Source: SZUA-36 sp964650905
Lineage (GTDB): Bacteria > Pseudomonadota > Gammaproteobacteria > Xanthomonadales > SZUA-36
Direction of reading: 5' to 3'
NCBI GenBank assembly: GCA_964650905.1
Contig: CAZYVH010000015.1
Span: forward strand, 1 to 48,533
Length of the DNA stretch: 48,533 nucleotides
The notes below the pieces were generated by a model. It saw only the letters and a list, made by a program, of their open reading frames with translations. It had not been told where the DNA came from and made no database searches. Shown in pieces: positions 40,663 to 48,533 of the stretch (within the stretch, counting starts at the first letter, position 1; each line of letters begins with the position of its first letter). Both the position numbers and the translations under genes were made by a program.

Positions 40663-41649
40663 TTATTTCTGATAGACCCTGTTATGAAAGTCCAATTCCC
40701 CGGCCGTCACTTCCATATCCATGCGGTTGCGCTGTGGTGGTAGCGGGCAGGTGGCAAAATCCGTAAACGCACAGGGCGGGTTATAGGCCTTGTTAAAATC
40801 GATCGTCAAGTGCCCGTTGACCGGCATACCCTCACTGTGCAAAAACCGTCCCGCTCCATAAGTTCCATGACCATTGCTAAGATCGGTAAAAATGATCCAC
40901 ATGTCAGCCACACCTTCCTCAATGGCGAGTAAGCTTCGGGTCTTACCCTGCCGCTCAAACTCGACGGTGCCTAAAACCTTTGTTTCACTGACCTGCCCAA
41001 GTACATTGGCAATTTCGATAGTCGTCCCTTGAGGTGCCGGTTCAAAGCGGCCATCGACCCGCCATGACGGATCGACCGGGTAATGATCAACACCTTTGAA
41101 TTGCAGACGCGCAGGTGCCTGTGCATCTTTAACACGCAGGGCATATGAACCTCTAAAAATGACATAAAAGCTCAGCGCACCACTGGCTACAACCGTTGCC
41201 TTGCCCTGGGTATCTGCTGCCAGGCGGGATTGCGTTAGTGACACACCGTTAATGGTAATCAGATCGCCCCCCAGATTGATAAAATTCAGCCCGTCATCAC
41301 GCAGTACCAGAGTACCCCAACGCGCCGGGCCTGAGCTTAACTGGATATCGTTACCGGCAGCGCTGCCGATTTGATTTTCACCTTCTTTTAACCACTCCAT
41401 GGCGACCACGGTTAACCAGCCGTCACTTCGCGCCAGACTCTCCATGCGTTTGGCGCGCCACGTCTCGATCGACTGAACATACGCCGAGGCCGCAGTATCT
41501 ACGAACGTCTGCTGGCCCGCCCTTGCCGGTGTCAGCGATGATGCGGCCACAAGTGTGGCCCCCATTGCCATAGCCATCAGGCAAGACTTCAAACCCATAT
41601 CCGGCGCATCAGCTACTCGCTTCCACAACAATTTGAATTCCTTTTTCAT
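40663..41649 (-). CDS. DUF1684 family secreted protein
   Basis: The 328-aa protein has a signal peptide (the hydrophobic stretch MGLKSCLMAMAMGATLVAAS begins at residue 18; an ATG there, 41598, is an alternative start) and a DUF1684 domain with FNKAYNPPCAFTDFATCPLP and NRMDMEVTAGE near the end. The ATG at 41649 has AAGGG 7 nt upstream and overlaps the manC stop by 4 nt (ATGA), so the two are translationally coupled. The role of DUF1684 is unknown. Confidence 0.85.
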   Translation of the reverse strand: MKKEFKLLWKRVADAPDMGLKSCLMAMAMGATLVAASSLTPARAGQQTFVDTAASAYVQSIETWRAKRMESLARSDGWLTVVAMEWLKEGENQIGSAAGNDIQLSSGPARWGTLVLRDDGLNFINLGGDLITINGVSLTQSRLAADTQGKATVVASGALSFYVIFRGSYALRVKDAQAPARLQFKGVDHYPVDPSWRVDGRFEPAPQGTTIEIANVLGQVSETKVLGTVEFERQGKTRSLLAIEEGVADMWIIFTDLSNGHGTYGAGRFLHSEGMPVNGHLTIDFNKAYNPPCAFTDFATCPLPPQRNRMDMEVTAGELDFHNRVYQK

Positions 41650-43094
41650 TTCACCCTTCCGTAAATATCTTCCAAGCGCTCAATATCGTCTTCGCCGAAG
41701 TAGTCGCCGGTTTGTACTTCAATCAGGTGGACATCTTCACTGCCCGGGTTTTCCAACCGGTGCAGGGTTTGGGTGGGGATATAAGTCGACTGATTGGCTT
41801 CCAGCAGAAATTCATCGTCACCCAGACGCACTTTTGCAGTGCCCTGTACAACGGTCCAGTGCTCGGCCCGCCGGTGATGCAACTGCAATGACAGGACCTG
41901 ACCGGGTTTGACCACCAACCGTTTAACTTTGCAGTCATCTGCATCTTCCAGGATTGAATAACTACCCCAGGGGCGATGTACGGTGGTATGGAATTCAACG
42001 GCGGTGTCCTGCAACTCCGATAATTGTGCCACCACCTGCTTGACGTCCTGTGCATGTTCACGGTCGGCCACCAACACCGCATCTCCCGTATCAACAACGA
42101 CCAGGTCATTAACACCAACGACTGCAACCACACGGTCTTTCCCCTGTACAAAGCAATCGCTTGATTCCACCATGACAGTCTTCCCGCTTAGACGGTTACC
42201 ACTTTCATCAGATGTATACAAATCACTGATTGCCTTCCAGGAACCAATATCACTCCAGCCAAAATCACTCACTACAACAGCTGTATTGTCGGCCTGTTCC
42301 ATGACGGCGTAATCGATAGAAATGGCGGGTAGTTCGCTGAATAATTCCGCTGGAAACTCTATCGGCCATTGCGATCTGTCCGTGGCCTCCCAGACCCGCA
42401 CGGCAGCGGCATACACGTCTCGTGCATGCCGCTGCAGGGACTTCAGAAAGACACCGGCCTTGAAACAAAACATGCCTGAATTCCAGTGGTATTTACCCGA
42501 CTGGAAATACTCAATGGCCGTTACTGCATCCGGCTTTTCAACAAATTCGGCGACCTGGAAGCTATGACCCTTTGTCAAAGACTCGCCCTGGCGAATATAT
42601 CCGTAGCCGGTTTCTGCATGCGTCGGGTGAATTCCAAAGGTCACAAGTTGATCCATATGCGCCAGTTGAGTTGCTTCCTCAACAGCCGCTTCAAAGTTTG
42701 ACATGTCATTGATCAGGTGGTCTGCCGGCATGACCAGCAACACGGAGTCCGCACCGATAAATTCTGTAACACACATCGCGGCAAGGGCTATCGCAGGTGC
42801 TGTATTACGACCCATGGGTTCGAGCAGGAAGTGTTCATCGCCACCACCAGCCTCAAGTCCAGTGTAAAGATCACGGGTATAAAAGTAATAATCACGGCTT
42901 GTGACCGTGATAACGGGTGCATTACCGGCCACCGCTTTGGCACGTAACAGCGTTTTTTCTGCCAGTGTCTGACCATCGACCAGTTGCATGAAAGGCTTGG
43001 GGTGGGCGCGCCGCGATACCGGCCACAAACGGGTCCCGGCACCGCCGGAAAGGATGACGGGTATCAATGCCTGGATTGGGTCGGTTACGCTCAT
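41646..43094 (-). CDS. manC: Mannose-1-phosphate guanylyltransferase/mannose-6-phosphate isomerase
   Basis: This bifunctional enzyme makes GDP-mannose for polysaccharides. The 482-aa protein has the N-terminal nucleotidyltransferase domain (PVILSGGAGTRLWPVSR), the central FVEKPD with Lys, and the C-terminal cupin PMI domain (HRPWGSYSILED, QLHHRRAEHWTVVQGTA, IPTQTLHRLENPG). The architecture and length match ManC/AlgA. It follows rfbD by 37 nt. Confidence 0.95.
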   Translation of the reverse strand: MSVTDPIQALIPVILSGGAGTRLWPVSRRAHPKPFMQLVDGQTLAEKTLLRAKAVAGNAPVITVTSRDYYFYTRDLYTGLEAGGGDEHFLLEPMGRNTAPAIALAAMCVTEFIGADSVLLVMPADHLINDMSNFEAAVEEATQLAHMDQLVTFGIHPTHAETGYGYIRQGESLTKGHSFQVAEFVEKPDAVTAIEYFQSGKYHWNSGMFCFKAGVFLKSLQRHARDVYAAAVRVWEATDRSQWPIEFPAELFSELPAISIDYAVMEQADNTAVVVSDFGWSDIGSWKAISDLYTSDESGNRLSGKTVMVESSDCFVQGKDRVVAVVGVNDLVVVDTGDAVLVADREHAQDVKQVVAQLSELQDTAVEFHTTVHRPWGSYSILEDADDCKVKRLVVKPGQVLSLQLHHRRAEHWTVVQGTAKVRLGDDEFLLEANQSTYIPTQTLHRLENPGSEDVHLIEVQTGDYFGEDDIERLEDIYGRVK

Positions 43095-43131
43095 GTTGTG
43101 TCCTTCGGGCGGCGGTTTACATTATGCATCG

Positions 43132-44058
43132 TTAAGCAGACGGTTCCCTGGCCACTATCTCGTCAATCACTTTTTCCAGTGACTGCCTGAACGGCGCGGG
43201 GTGAATCGAAAATTCTGCTGCAATTTTTTGCGTATTGAGCACTGACCATTGCGGTCGTCTGGCGGGCTGTGGAAAACCGGAACTCGGTACCGGTGTCAAT
43301 TCCGGCTCTTTTCCCAGCAACCCGGCAGTCGCCGCCAGTGCAAATATGGCACGTGCAAAATCATACCAGCTGAGGGTCTCATCATCACAATAATGGAACA
43401 CACCTTCATTTCTTGCAGACCCCGGTGTTTGCCAGGACTCGATGACAGCATCGCTGGCGATCGCCAGGTTTCGAGCCCAGGTCGGACAACCCCGCTGATC
43501 ATCCACTATGTTCAGGCTCAGCCCCCGCCTGGCGAGATCCAGCATACTCAATACAAAGTTATTTCCATGGGAAGAATAGACCCAGGATGTACGCAAAATA
43601 GCGTATTTACACTGGCTTGACTGGAGTGCAATTTCACCTGCGAGCTTGCTTTCGCCATAAACATTTTGCGGCGAAGGCACATCCGACTCACAGTACGGTT
43701 TGCTGGCCTTACCGTCAAACACATAGTCAGTTGAGTAATGTAACACACGTGCATCGTTACGCTTTGCCCAGCCAGCCAGGCGCCCGGGCAGGGTTGCATT
43801 GACTTCAAAAGCCGTTTGCCGGTCAGTTTCAGCCTGGTCAACCGCCGTATAGGCCGCCGTGTTGACAATCAACGCTGGCTTGGCGTGGTTCAGCATGACT
43901 TCCAATTTATCGGCGTCAGTGATATCCAGTTCCAGCCCGCCAACGCCTGATCCGGGCGCTGTCACACGGTCCGTGGCTGTCACATTTCCACGTCTGGACA
44001 GCAGGGGGTGTAGTTCACTGCCAAGCTGACCTGCGGCACCGGTGAGCAGAATGTTCAT
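43132..44058 (-). CDS. rfbD: dTDP-4-dehydrorhamnose reductase
   Basis: RmlD reduces dTDP-4-keto-rhamnose to dTDP-L-rhamnose. The 308-aa SDR protein has the Rossmann motif LLTGAAGQLG (4-13), the catalytic YSTDYVFDG and YCESDVPSPQNVYGESKLAGE (Tyr-x3-Lys). It overlaps rfbC by 4 nt. Together with rfbA and rfbC it supplies activated rhamnose for lipopolysaccharide or exopolysaccharide. Confidence 0.95.
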   Translation of the reverse strand: MNILLTGAAGQLGSELHPLLSRRGNVTATDRVTAPGSGVGGLELDITDADKLEVMLNHAKPALIVNTAAYTAVDQAETDRQTAFEVNATLPGRLAGWAKRNDARVLHYSTDYVFDGKASKPYCESDVPSPQNVYGESKLAGEIALQSSQCKYAILRTSWVYSSHGNNFVLSMLDLARRGLSLNIVDDQRGCPTWARNLAIASDAVIESWQTPGSARNEGVFHYCDDETLSWYDFARAIFALAATAGLLGKEPELTPVPSSGFPQPARRPQWSVLNTQKIAAEFSIHPAPFRQSLEKVIDEIVAREPSA

Positions 44059-44612
44059 ATTTCTGCGTAGGGTAGTCGTTCAGATGGAATATCCTTTAAT
44101 AATGGGGCGTTGCGATCCCTTGCAGAAAGGGCTGTCGGCGTATGTGGCCATTTGACACCAATAGCGGGGTCGTCCCAGGCAACTGCAGCATCATACTCCG
44201 GGGCATATTCAGTGGTGCAAAGGTAATGAAACAACGCGCCCTCGCTAAGCACCAGGAAACCATGGGCAAACCCGGCCGGTATGTAAAGCTGACGATGATT
44301 GTCTGCGCTCAGTTGCGTACCCACCCATTGACCAAAGCTGGTTGAACCACGGCGCACATCTACCGCAACGTCAAAAATGCAACCCTCAAAAACAGAAACA
44401 AGCTTGCCCTGGCACTTTCGGAACTGAAAATGCAAACCACGCAATACACCCCTGGCCGAACGTGAAACATTGGACTGGGAAAAAGCTGCCGGCAGACCAT
44501 GGGCACGATTGCTGCTGGCCTTCCAGTTCTCCAGAAAAAACCCCCTGTCATCACCATGCACCACGGGCTCTATGATAACAACGCCATCCAGACCGGTTTC
44601 AAGCACCCTCAA
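44055..44612 (-). CDS. rfbC: dTDP-4-dehydrorhamnose 3,5-epimerase
   Basis: RmlC epimerises the sugar at C3 and C5. The 185-aa cupin protein has DDRGFFLENWK, RGVLRGLHFQ (catalytic His) and IPAGFAHGFLVLSE. The start is TTG within the last codons of rfbA (TTGA overlap). Its order, A-C-D, is read from the minus strand. Confidence 0.95.
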   Translation of the reverse strand: MRVLETGLDGVVIIEPVVHGDDRGFFLENWKASSNRAHGLPAAFSQSNVSRSARGVLRGLHFQFRKCQGKLVSVFEGCIFDVAVDVRRGSTSFGQWVGTQLSADNHRQLYIPAGFAHGFLVLSEGALFHYLCTTEYAPEYDAAVAWDDPAIGVKWPHTPTALSARDRNAPLLKDIPSERLPYAEI

Positions 44613-45517
44613 CCGTCCGGCCCCCGCTCGATCATCTCAACCAGATACGCTCCATAGCCGTTGCTGCACAGCGGTTTGGCCAATTCCAGAACCTGCGCCT
44701 GATCAATCCAACCACGCAAATAAGCAATCTCCTCAGGACAGGCAACCTTCAGTCCCTGACGTGCCTCGACGGTCTCTATAAAGCTGGAAGCCTGCTGCAG
44801 GGATTCGTGTGTGCCGGTGTCCAGCCAGGCATAGCCACGACCCAGGCGTTCCAGACGCAGACAGCCATCTTCAAGGTAGCGCCGGTTCAGGTCGGTAATC
44901 TCAAGCTCACCACGAGACGACGGTCGTAGCTCTCGGGCAAAACGGCTGGCCCGTTCATCGTAGAAATAGAGGCCCGTCACCGCGTAGTTCGAGCGCGGGT
45001 TGCCGGGTTTTTCTTCCAGGCTCAGTACTCGCATCTGTTCGTCAAACTCGACCACACCATAACGTTCCGGGTCACGAACCCAGTAACCAAAAACCGTGCT
45101 GCCAACGAGTCTTTCCATACTCCTGGCAAGCAATTTTTTAAGCCCGCCACCATGAAAAATATTGTCACCGAGAATCAGGCAGGAAGGGCCACCGGCAAGG
45201 AATTCCTCGCCAATGATGAAGGCCTGGGCGAGACCATCCGGGCTGGGCTGGACCGCGAAAGAAATGTGTATACCCCATTGACTGCCATCGTCCAGCAATC
45301 GCTGGAAAAGTGCCTGTTCGTGCGGAGTCGTGATAACCAGTATATCCCGTATACCAGCCTGCATCAGCGTGGTCAGCGGGTAATATATCATTGGCTTGTC
45401 ATACACCGGTAACAATTGTTTACTGATGACCCGCGTGAGCGGGTACAGACGTGTTCCGCTCCCACCTGCCAGGATGATACCTTTCCTGTTAAGCGTCATA
45501 TTCAGAATTTCTGTCAC
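44609..45517 (-). CDS. rfbA: Glucose-1-phosphate thymidylyltransferase
   Basis: RmlA makes dTDP-glucose, the first step to dTDP-rhamnose. The 302-aa protein has the signature GIILAGGSGTRLYPLT (13-28), VSKQLLP-like ISKQLLPVYDKPMIYYPL and YYGLYFYDE-like segments. The start is GTG at 45517 or ATG at 45499; neither has a strong ribosome-binding site. rfbB, the 4,6-dehydratase needed between RfbA and RfbC, is not in the window. Confidence 0.94.
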   Translation of the reverse strand: MTEILNMTLNRKGIILAGGSGTRLYPLTRVISKQLLPVYDKPMIYYPLTTLMQAGIRDILVITTPHEQALFQRLLDDGSQWGIHISFAVQPSPDGLAQAFIIGEEFLAGGPSCLILGDNIFHGGGLKKLLARSMERLVGSTVFGYWVRDPERYGVVEFDEQMRVLSLEEKPGNPRSNYAVTGLYFYDERASRFARELRPSSRGELEITDLNRRYLEDGCLRLERLGRGYAWLDTGTHESLQQASSFIETVEARQGLKVACPEEIAYLRGWIDQAQVLELAKPLCSNGYGAYLVEMIERGPDG

Positions 45518-45587
45518 CCAGTTTCAATCATGGAGCAGAACCCTTGATTGGATGATCGCTCGTGCATGATGGGAAGCCGCATGGACC

Positions 45588-45593
45588 ATTATA
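45588..45593 (-). promoter_or_regulatory. Candidate -10 box for the rfbACD-manC operon
   Basis: TATAAT on the minus strand lies about 70 nt before rfbA; a weak -35 (TTCTGA) lies 18 nt further upstream, inside the end of ssb. The box is good but the -35 is not. Confidence 0.4.
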
Positions 45594-45611
45594 CGGAACT
45601 TTATCTACCGC

Positions 45612-46064
45612 TCAGAACGGGATATCATCGTCCGCAAAACCATCCTCATTTTGTGCCTGCGTTGCAACTGGCTGGGCAGGCTGTTGGTTGCGGAACCCGG
45701 CGCTTGGCGGCCGGTCGCCCGCCTCACCGCGGCGACCCAACATTTGCATTTCATTGGCCACGATCTCGGTGGAATACCGGTCCTGGCCATTCTGATCCTG
45801 CCATTTACGGGTCTGCAATTTTCCTTCAATATAAACCTGAGAGCCCTTGTGCAGATATTCACCGACGATTTCAGCCAGACGTCTGAAAAAAACCACCCGG
45901 TGCCATTCGGTTTTTTCCTGTTTCTCACCGGTCTGCTTGTCGTTCCAACTCTCGGAGGTCGCCACCGTCACATTTGCAATTGCCGTACCGCTGGCGCTGT
46001 ATTTTATTTCCGGGTCTCTGCCCAGATTACCCACCAGAATTACCTTGTTTACACCTCTTGCCAT
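45612..46064 (-). CDS. ssb: Single-stranded DNA-binding protein
   Basis: SSB coats single-stranded DNA in replication and repair. The 150-aa protein starts MARGVNKVILVGNLGRDPE, has the OB-fold block TEWHRVVFF, a flexible Gln/Pro-rich linker, and the conserved acidic tip DDDIPF that binds partner proteins. It follows the MFS gene on the minus strand; the spacer holds a GC-rich hairpin at 46082-46098. Confidence 0.97.
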   Translation of the reverse strand: MARGVNKVILVGNLGRDPEIKYSASGTAIANVTVATSESWNDKQTGEKQEKTEWHRVVFFRRLAEIVGEYLHKGSQVYIEGKLQTRKWQDQNGQDRYSTEIVANEMQMLGRRGEAGDRPPSAGFRNQQPAQPVATQAQNEDGFADDDIPF

Positions 46065-46081
46065 GAACTATCTCCCACAAT

Positions 46082-46098
46082 GCGGGGCCCGGCCCCGC
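46082..46098. other. GC-rich near-palindrome between MFS gene and ssb
   Basis: GCGGGGCCCGGCCCCGC forms an 8-bp stem around a single central base (7-bp stem with a 3-nt loop as RNA). It lies 17 nt before the ssb ATG in the transcript from the MFS side. There is no T-run; it may be a processing signal or operator. Confidence 0.35.
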
Positions 46099-46134
46099 CG
46101 TTCAAATTCAGACCCTGAAGTTTAGCACACACCA

Positions 46135-47301
46135 TCAGGCCCGCTGTTCTATTTCACCGGAGCTGAGCGAAAACTTCAAGACCACTGCCCATACGGCACA
46201 AAATAGCCCTGCAACACTCAGCGTCACCACTGCACCGCTATGACCCAGCAACCAGCCGCCAAACGCTCCGCCGGCAAATGCACCAAGGAACTGAAAACTG
46301 GTATAAAGCCCCATTTTGCGCCCTCGGCCGGTGGATCCAGTCAACCGACTGACCAGTGAAGGCATGGTCGCTTCAAGCAGGTTGAAAGCCAGGAAAAATA
46401 CCAGGGCAACCACCGCTATCCCGATAACCGTGCCACTCAGTGACAGCAAGCCCAGAGACAGGCCAAGTGTCAAAAATGCCAGTGGCATAACGCCGTGCTC
46501 CTTTTGACGCACCGAGATGCGTCTTAGCAATGGAAAAACCAACAAGGCGGAACCCAGCATTGACGGCACATAGATACGCCAATGGTGTTCCAACTCAAAA
46601 CCAAACTGTTTGACCAGCATTCCCGGCAAAACCACAAATAACAAGGTCATGACCGCGTGTAATAAGAATACAGAAAGCGCGAACGGTATAACACTGCCAG
46701 GCTGCCCGTCTACACGTAGGTTTTCTTCGCTTTCTGGACGTACAGAAGGCAGACTCAAGACCAAGACCATACCCACCACACCGAACACGGCGGTGAGCCA
46801 GAACAGACCGTTCAAACCCAACAGTGTGGACAGGGGTACAGCGATCATCATGGACAGCAAAAACGAAAAACCGATCCCCATGCCGATGACCGCCATAATC
46901 ACGCTACGGTTGCTGGCACGGGTATGGTCTGCGGCAAACGCGAGGGCGACACCGGCGATCGCGCCACAACCTTGCAATGCCCGCCCTGCAATCAGCATTT
47001 CCATTGAATTCGCCAGCGCAGCGACCACACCACCGCTGGCGAACAATGCAAGCCCGGCCAACATGATGGGGCGGCGGCCAAACCGGTCGGATAATTTTCC
47101 GAACGGTTGCTGCAACAACGCCTGGGTCAGACCGTAAATGCCTATCGCCATACCGGCCCTGGCCGGGGTGAAGTCTGGCATGTCTGCAGCCAGTAACATG
47201 AACACCGGCAGAATCATAAACAGACCAAGCATACGAAATGCAACGACACCTGCGAGCGTAGCGCCGGTACGCAATTCACTTGAACTTAGTTGATCAAACA
47301 C
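46135..47301 (-). CDS. MFS transporter
   Basis: The 388-aa protein has about 12 hydrophobic segments and the MFS loop motif GKLSDRFGRRPIM between helices 2 and 3. It resembles the multidrug-type MFS genes found between uvrA and ssb in Pseudomonas and relatives (YajR-like set), but lacks the C-terminal YAM domain of YajR. The substrate is unknown. It is divergent from ispB and upstream of ssb. Confidence 0.88.
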   Translation of the reverse strand: MFDQLSSSELRTGATLAGVVAFRMLGLFMILPVFMLLAADMPDFTPARAGMAIGIYGLTQALLQQPFGKLSDRFGRRPIMLAGLALFASGGVVAALANSMEMLIAGRALQGCGAIAGVALAFAADHTRASNRSVIMAVIGMGIGFSFLLSMMIAVPLSTLLGLNGLFWLTAVFGVVGMVLVLSLPSVRPESEENLRVDGQPGSVIPFALSVFLLHAVMTLLFVVLPGMLVKQFGFELEHHWRIYVPSMLGSALLVFPLLRRISVRQKEHGVMPLAFLTLGLSLGLLSLSGTVIGIAVVALVFFLAFNLLEATMPSLVSRLTGSTGRGRKMGLYTSFQFLGAFAGGAFGGWLLGHSGAVVTLSVAGLFCAVWAVVLKFSLSSGEIEQRA

Positions 47302-47400
47302 GTGCTGAATCCTTTACAAGGCACTGGAACTGGCAGCACAGTAAAGGATGCCAGCGCGTAACACAATCATTTATAATTCCCAAAACGCCAGAGCAACCCC

Positions 47401-48408
47401 ATGACCATCAGCCCCAAACTCACCGTTGCAAGCCAACGATCCCCGCTGGAACAGATCACCGCGTTGAGTGCACCGGATATGGAGAAGGTGGATATTTGTA
47501 TTCAGAAAAGTCTGCAATCTGAAGTTGTTTTAGTCAACCAGATTGCCAATTACATTGTCTCCAGTGGCGGTAAGCGTCTGCGACCGATGCTGCTGACCCT
47601 TACCGCACACGCCTGTGGATACAAGGGTGAACAGCACATATCGCTTGCAGCCATCATTGAATTTATCCACACCGCCACGCTGTTGCATGATGATGTGGTG
47701 GATGAATCTGATTTACGCCGTGGTCAGCAGAGCGCTCATGCCGTGTGGGGAAACGCCGCCAGTGTATTGGTGGGCGATTTTCTCTATTCACGCAGTTTTC
47801 AGATGATGGTCGGTCTCGACTCCATGCGTGTCATGCAGGTGCTGGCTGATACGACCAATACTATCGCCGAAGGCGAAGTGCAGCAGTTACTGAATATGGG
47901 TGACCCGGAAGTAGACCAGCAACGTTACCTCAAGGTCATCGAAAACAAGACTGCCAAGCTGTTTGAAGCCGCCTGCAGGTTGGCTGCCATCATCAGTGCC
48001 CAACCAGTTGCAAGCGAGGAAGCCATGGCTTTGTATGGTAACCGGTTGGGGAGCGCATTCCAGATTTCCGATGATGTCCTCGATTACAGTGGCGATGCCG
48101 GCACGATGGGAAAAAATACCGGCGATGACCTGGCCGAGGGCAAACCGACGTTACCGCTGATTCTTGCGCGCGGAAAATGCTCGGATACCCAGCGCGACCT
48201 GCTGGATGCAGCCATCCGCAATGGTGGACTGGAAGACCTGACGCCGGTGCTGGCCATTATCAAAAAAACCGGTGCACTGGACGCAGCCATGGCCTGCGCC
48301 AAAACACAGGCTGCTGAGGCGCGCCAGGCATTGCAGATACTACCCGCATCACGGTGGCGCACCGCGCTTGAAAACCTCACCGAATACAGCGTAAATCGCG
48401 ATCACTGA
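47401..48408 (+). CDS. ispB: Octaprenyl diphosphate synthase
   Basis: IspB makes the side chain of ubiquinone. The 335-aa trans-prenyltransferase has GGKRLRPMLL, the first aspartate-rich motif DDVVD (97-101) and the second DDVLD (224-228). The ATG at 47401 has only a weak site (GCCAGAGCAACCCC). In most Gammaproteobacteria it lies divergent from rplU; here it is divergent from an MFS gene 15 kb away. Confidence 0.96.
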   Translation: MTISPKLTVASQRSPLEQITALSAPDMEKVDICIQKSLQSEVVLVNQIANYIVSSGGKRLRPMLLTLTAHACGYKGEQHISLAAIIEFIHTATLLHDDVVDESDLRRGQQSAHAVWGNAASVLVGDFLYSRSFQMMVGLDSMRVMQVLADTTNTIAEGEVQQLLNMGDPEVDQQRYLKVIENKTAKLFEAACRLAAIISAQPVASEEAMALYGNRLGSAFQISDDVLDYSGDAGTMGKNTGDDLAEGKPTLPLILARGKCSDTQRDLLDAAIRNGGLEDLTPVLAIIKKTGALDAAMACAKTQAAEARQALQILPASRWRTALENLTEYSVNRDH

Positions 48409-48439
48409 TAAGTGTTTTCAATAACAAAGTCGCCCCGGA

Positions 48440-48533
48440 AATGCGAATAGCGTTATCCGGGATCCATCTTGCTCTTGAATGGATGCAAAAACCAAATAAT
48501 AAAATGGATACCGGATCAAGTCCGGTATGACGT
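48440..48533. repeat. Dispersed inverted-repeat element, cut by window end
   Basis: Two hairpins flank a short spacer: CCCGGA...TCCGGG around 48433-48460, and near the end ATACCGGA and TCCGGTAT with a 5-nt loop (TCAAG), giving an 8-bp stem, followed by ATGACGT. The outer sequences, with ATGGATCC/GGATCCAT-type flanks, look like the REP/MITE-type intergenic elements common in proteobacterial genomes. It runs off the window and follows the ispB stop. Confidence 0.5.

Overview
The window is a chromosomal segment of a gammaproteobacterium, very probably an uncultured lineage known from a draft or metagenome scaffold: a run of exactly 100 N (31307-31406) interrupts obgE. The gammaproteobacterial call rests on gene order. 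tRNA-Tyr(GTA)-tRNA-Gly(TCC) is the order found upstream of tufB. The series pilV-pilW-pilX-pilE / ispH-lspA-ileS-ribF-murJ / rpsT / obgE-rpmA-rplU follows Pseudomonas aeruginosa. ManC, RmlA/C/D, SSB and IspB are also of proteobacterial type. TTG and GTG starts are common (moaB, ferredoxin, rpsT, rfbC, pilV).

Layout. 1-2.9 kb: two tRNA genes, then ychF, pth and rplY on the minus strand. 2.9-14.5 kb: a long minus-strand block starting with an NAD-dependent molybdenum formate dehydrogenase (fdsG-fdsB-fdsA-fdsD). It continues with a thioredoxin-like protein, a Tat-exported gluconate-2-dehydrogenase subunit-3 homologue and a GMC flavoprotein, and ends with the molybdenum-cofactor genes mobA, moaB, moeA and a homocysteine methyltransferase. 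The Mo genes plausibly serve FdsA. The GMC module inside the block has unusual catalytic positions. A [2Fe-2S] ferredoxin is divergent from fdsG across a region with a perfect dyad, followed by a DUF5916/CBM9-like outer-membrane-type protein. 17.2-20.4 kb: a small accessory region (SLOG-type putative Mo carrier, AAA/DUF4143 ATPase behind a 23-bp-period repeat array, DUF1810 protein, permease remnant) lying against the 3' end of tRNA-Thr(CGT).

20.7-32.1 kb: minor pilins PilV-W-X-E (no pilY1), then the conserved ispH-lspA-ileS-ribF-murJ operon, rpsT, and obgE-rpmA-rplU. 32.1-47.3 kb: a block between rplU and its usual partner ispB, with uvrA at one end and MFS-ssb at the other. It contains a His/Tyr-rich secreted protein, an enoyl-CoA isomerase, mercaptopyruvate sulfurtransferase, a CoA-type Nudix hydrolase, an FKBP isomerase, a psp envelope-stress operon with a sigma-54 promoter, a DUF1684 protein, manC and rmlD-C-A. 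Because uvrA and MFS-ssb are normally neighbours, the block reads like a circularly permuted insertion between rplU and ispB. The window ends in a dispersed inverted-repeat element.

The observations most worth a second look are the DUF4143 repeat array, the permuted 15-kb block, the GMC module nested in the formate dehydrogenase locus, and the unannotated small ORFs in and beside the psp operon. All functions are read from sequence alone; no database search was run.
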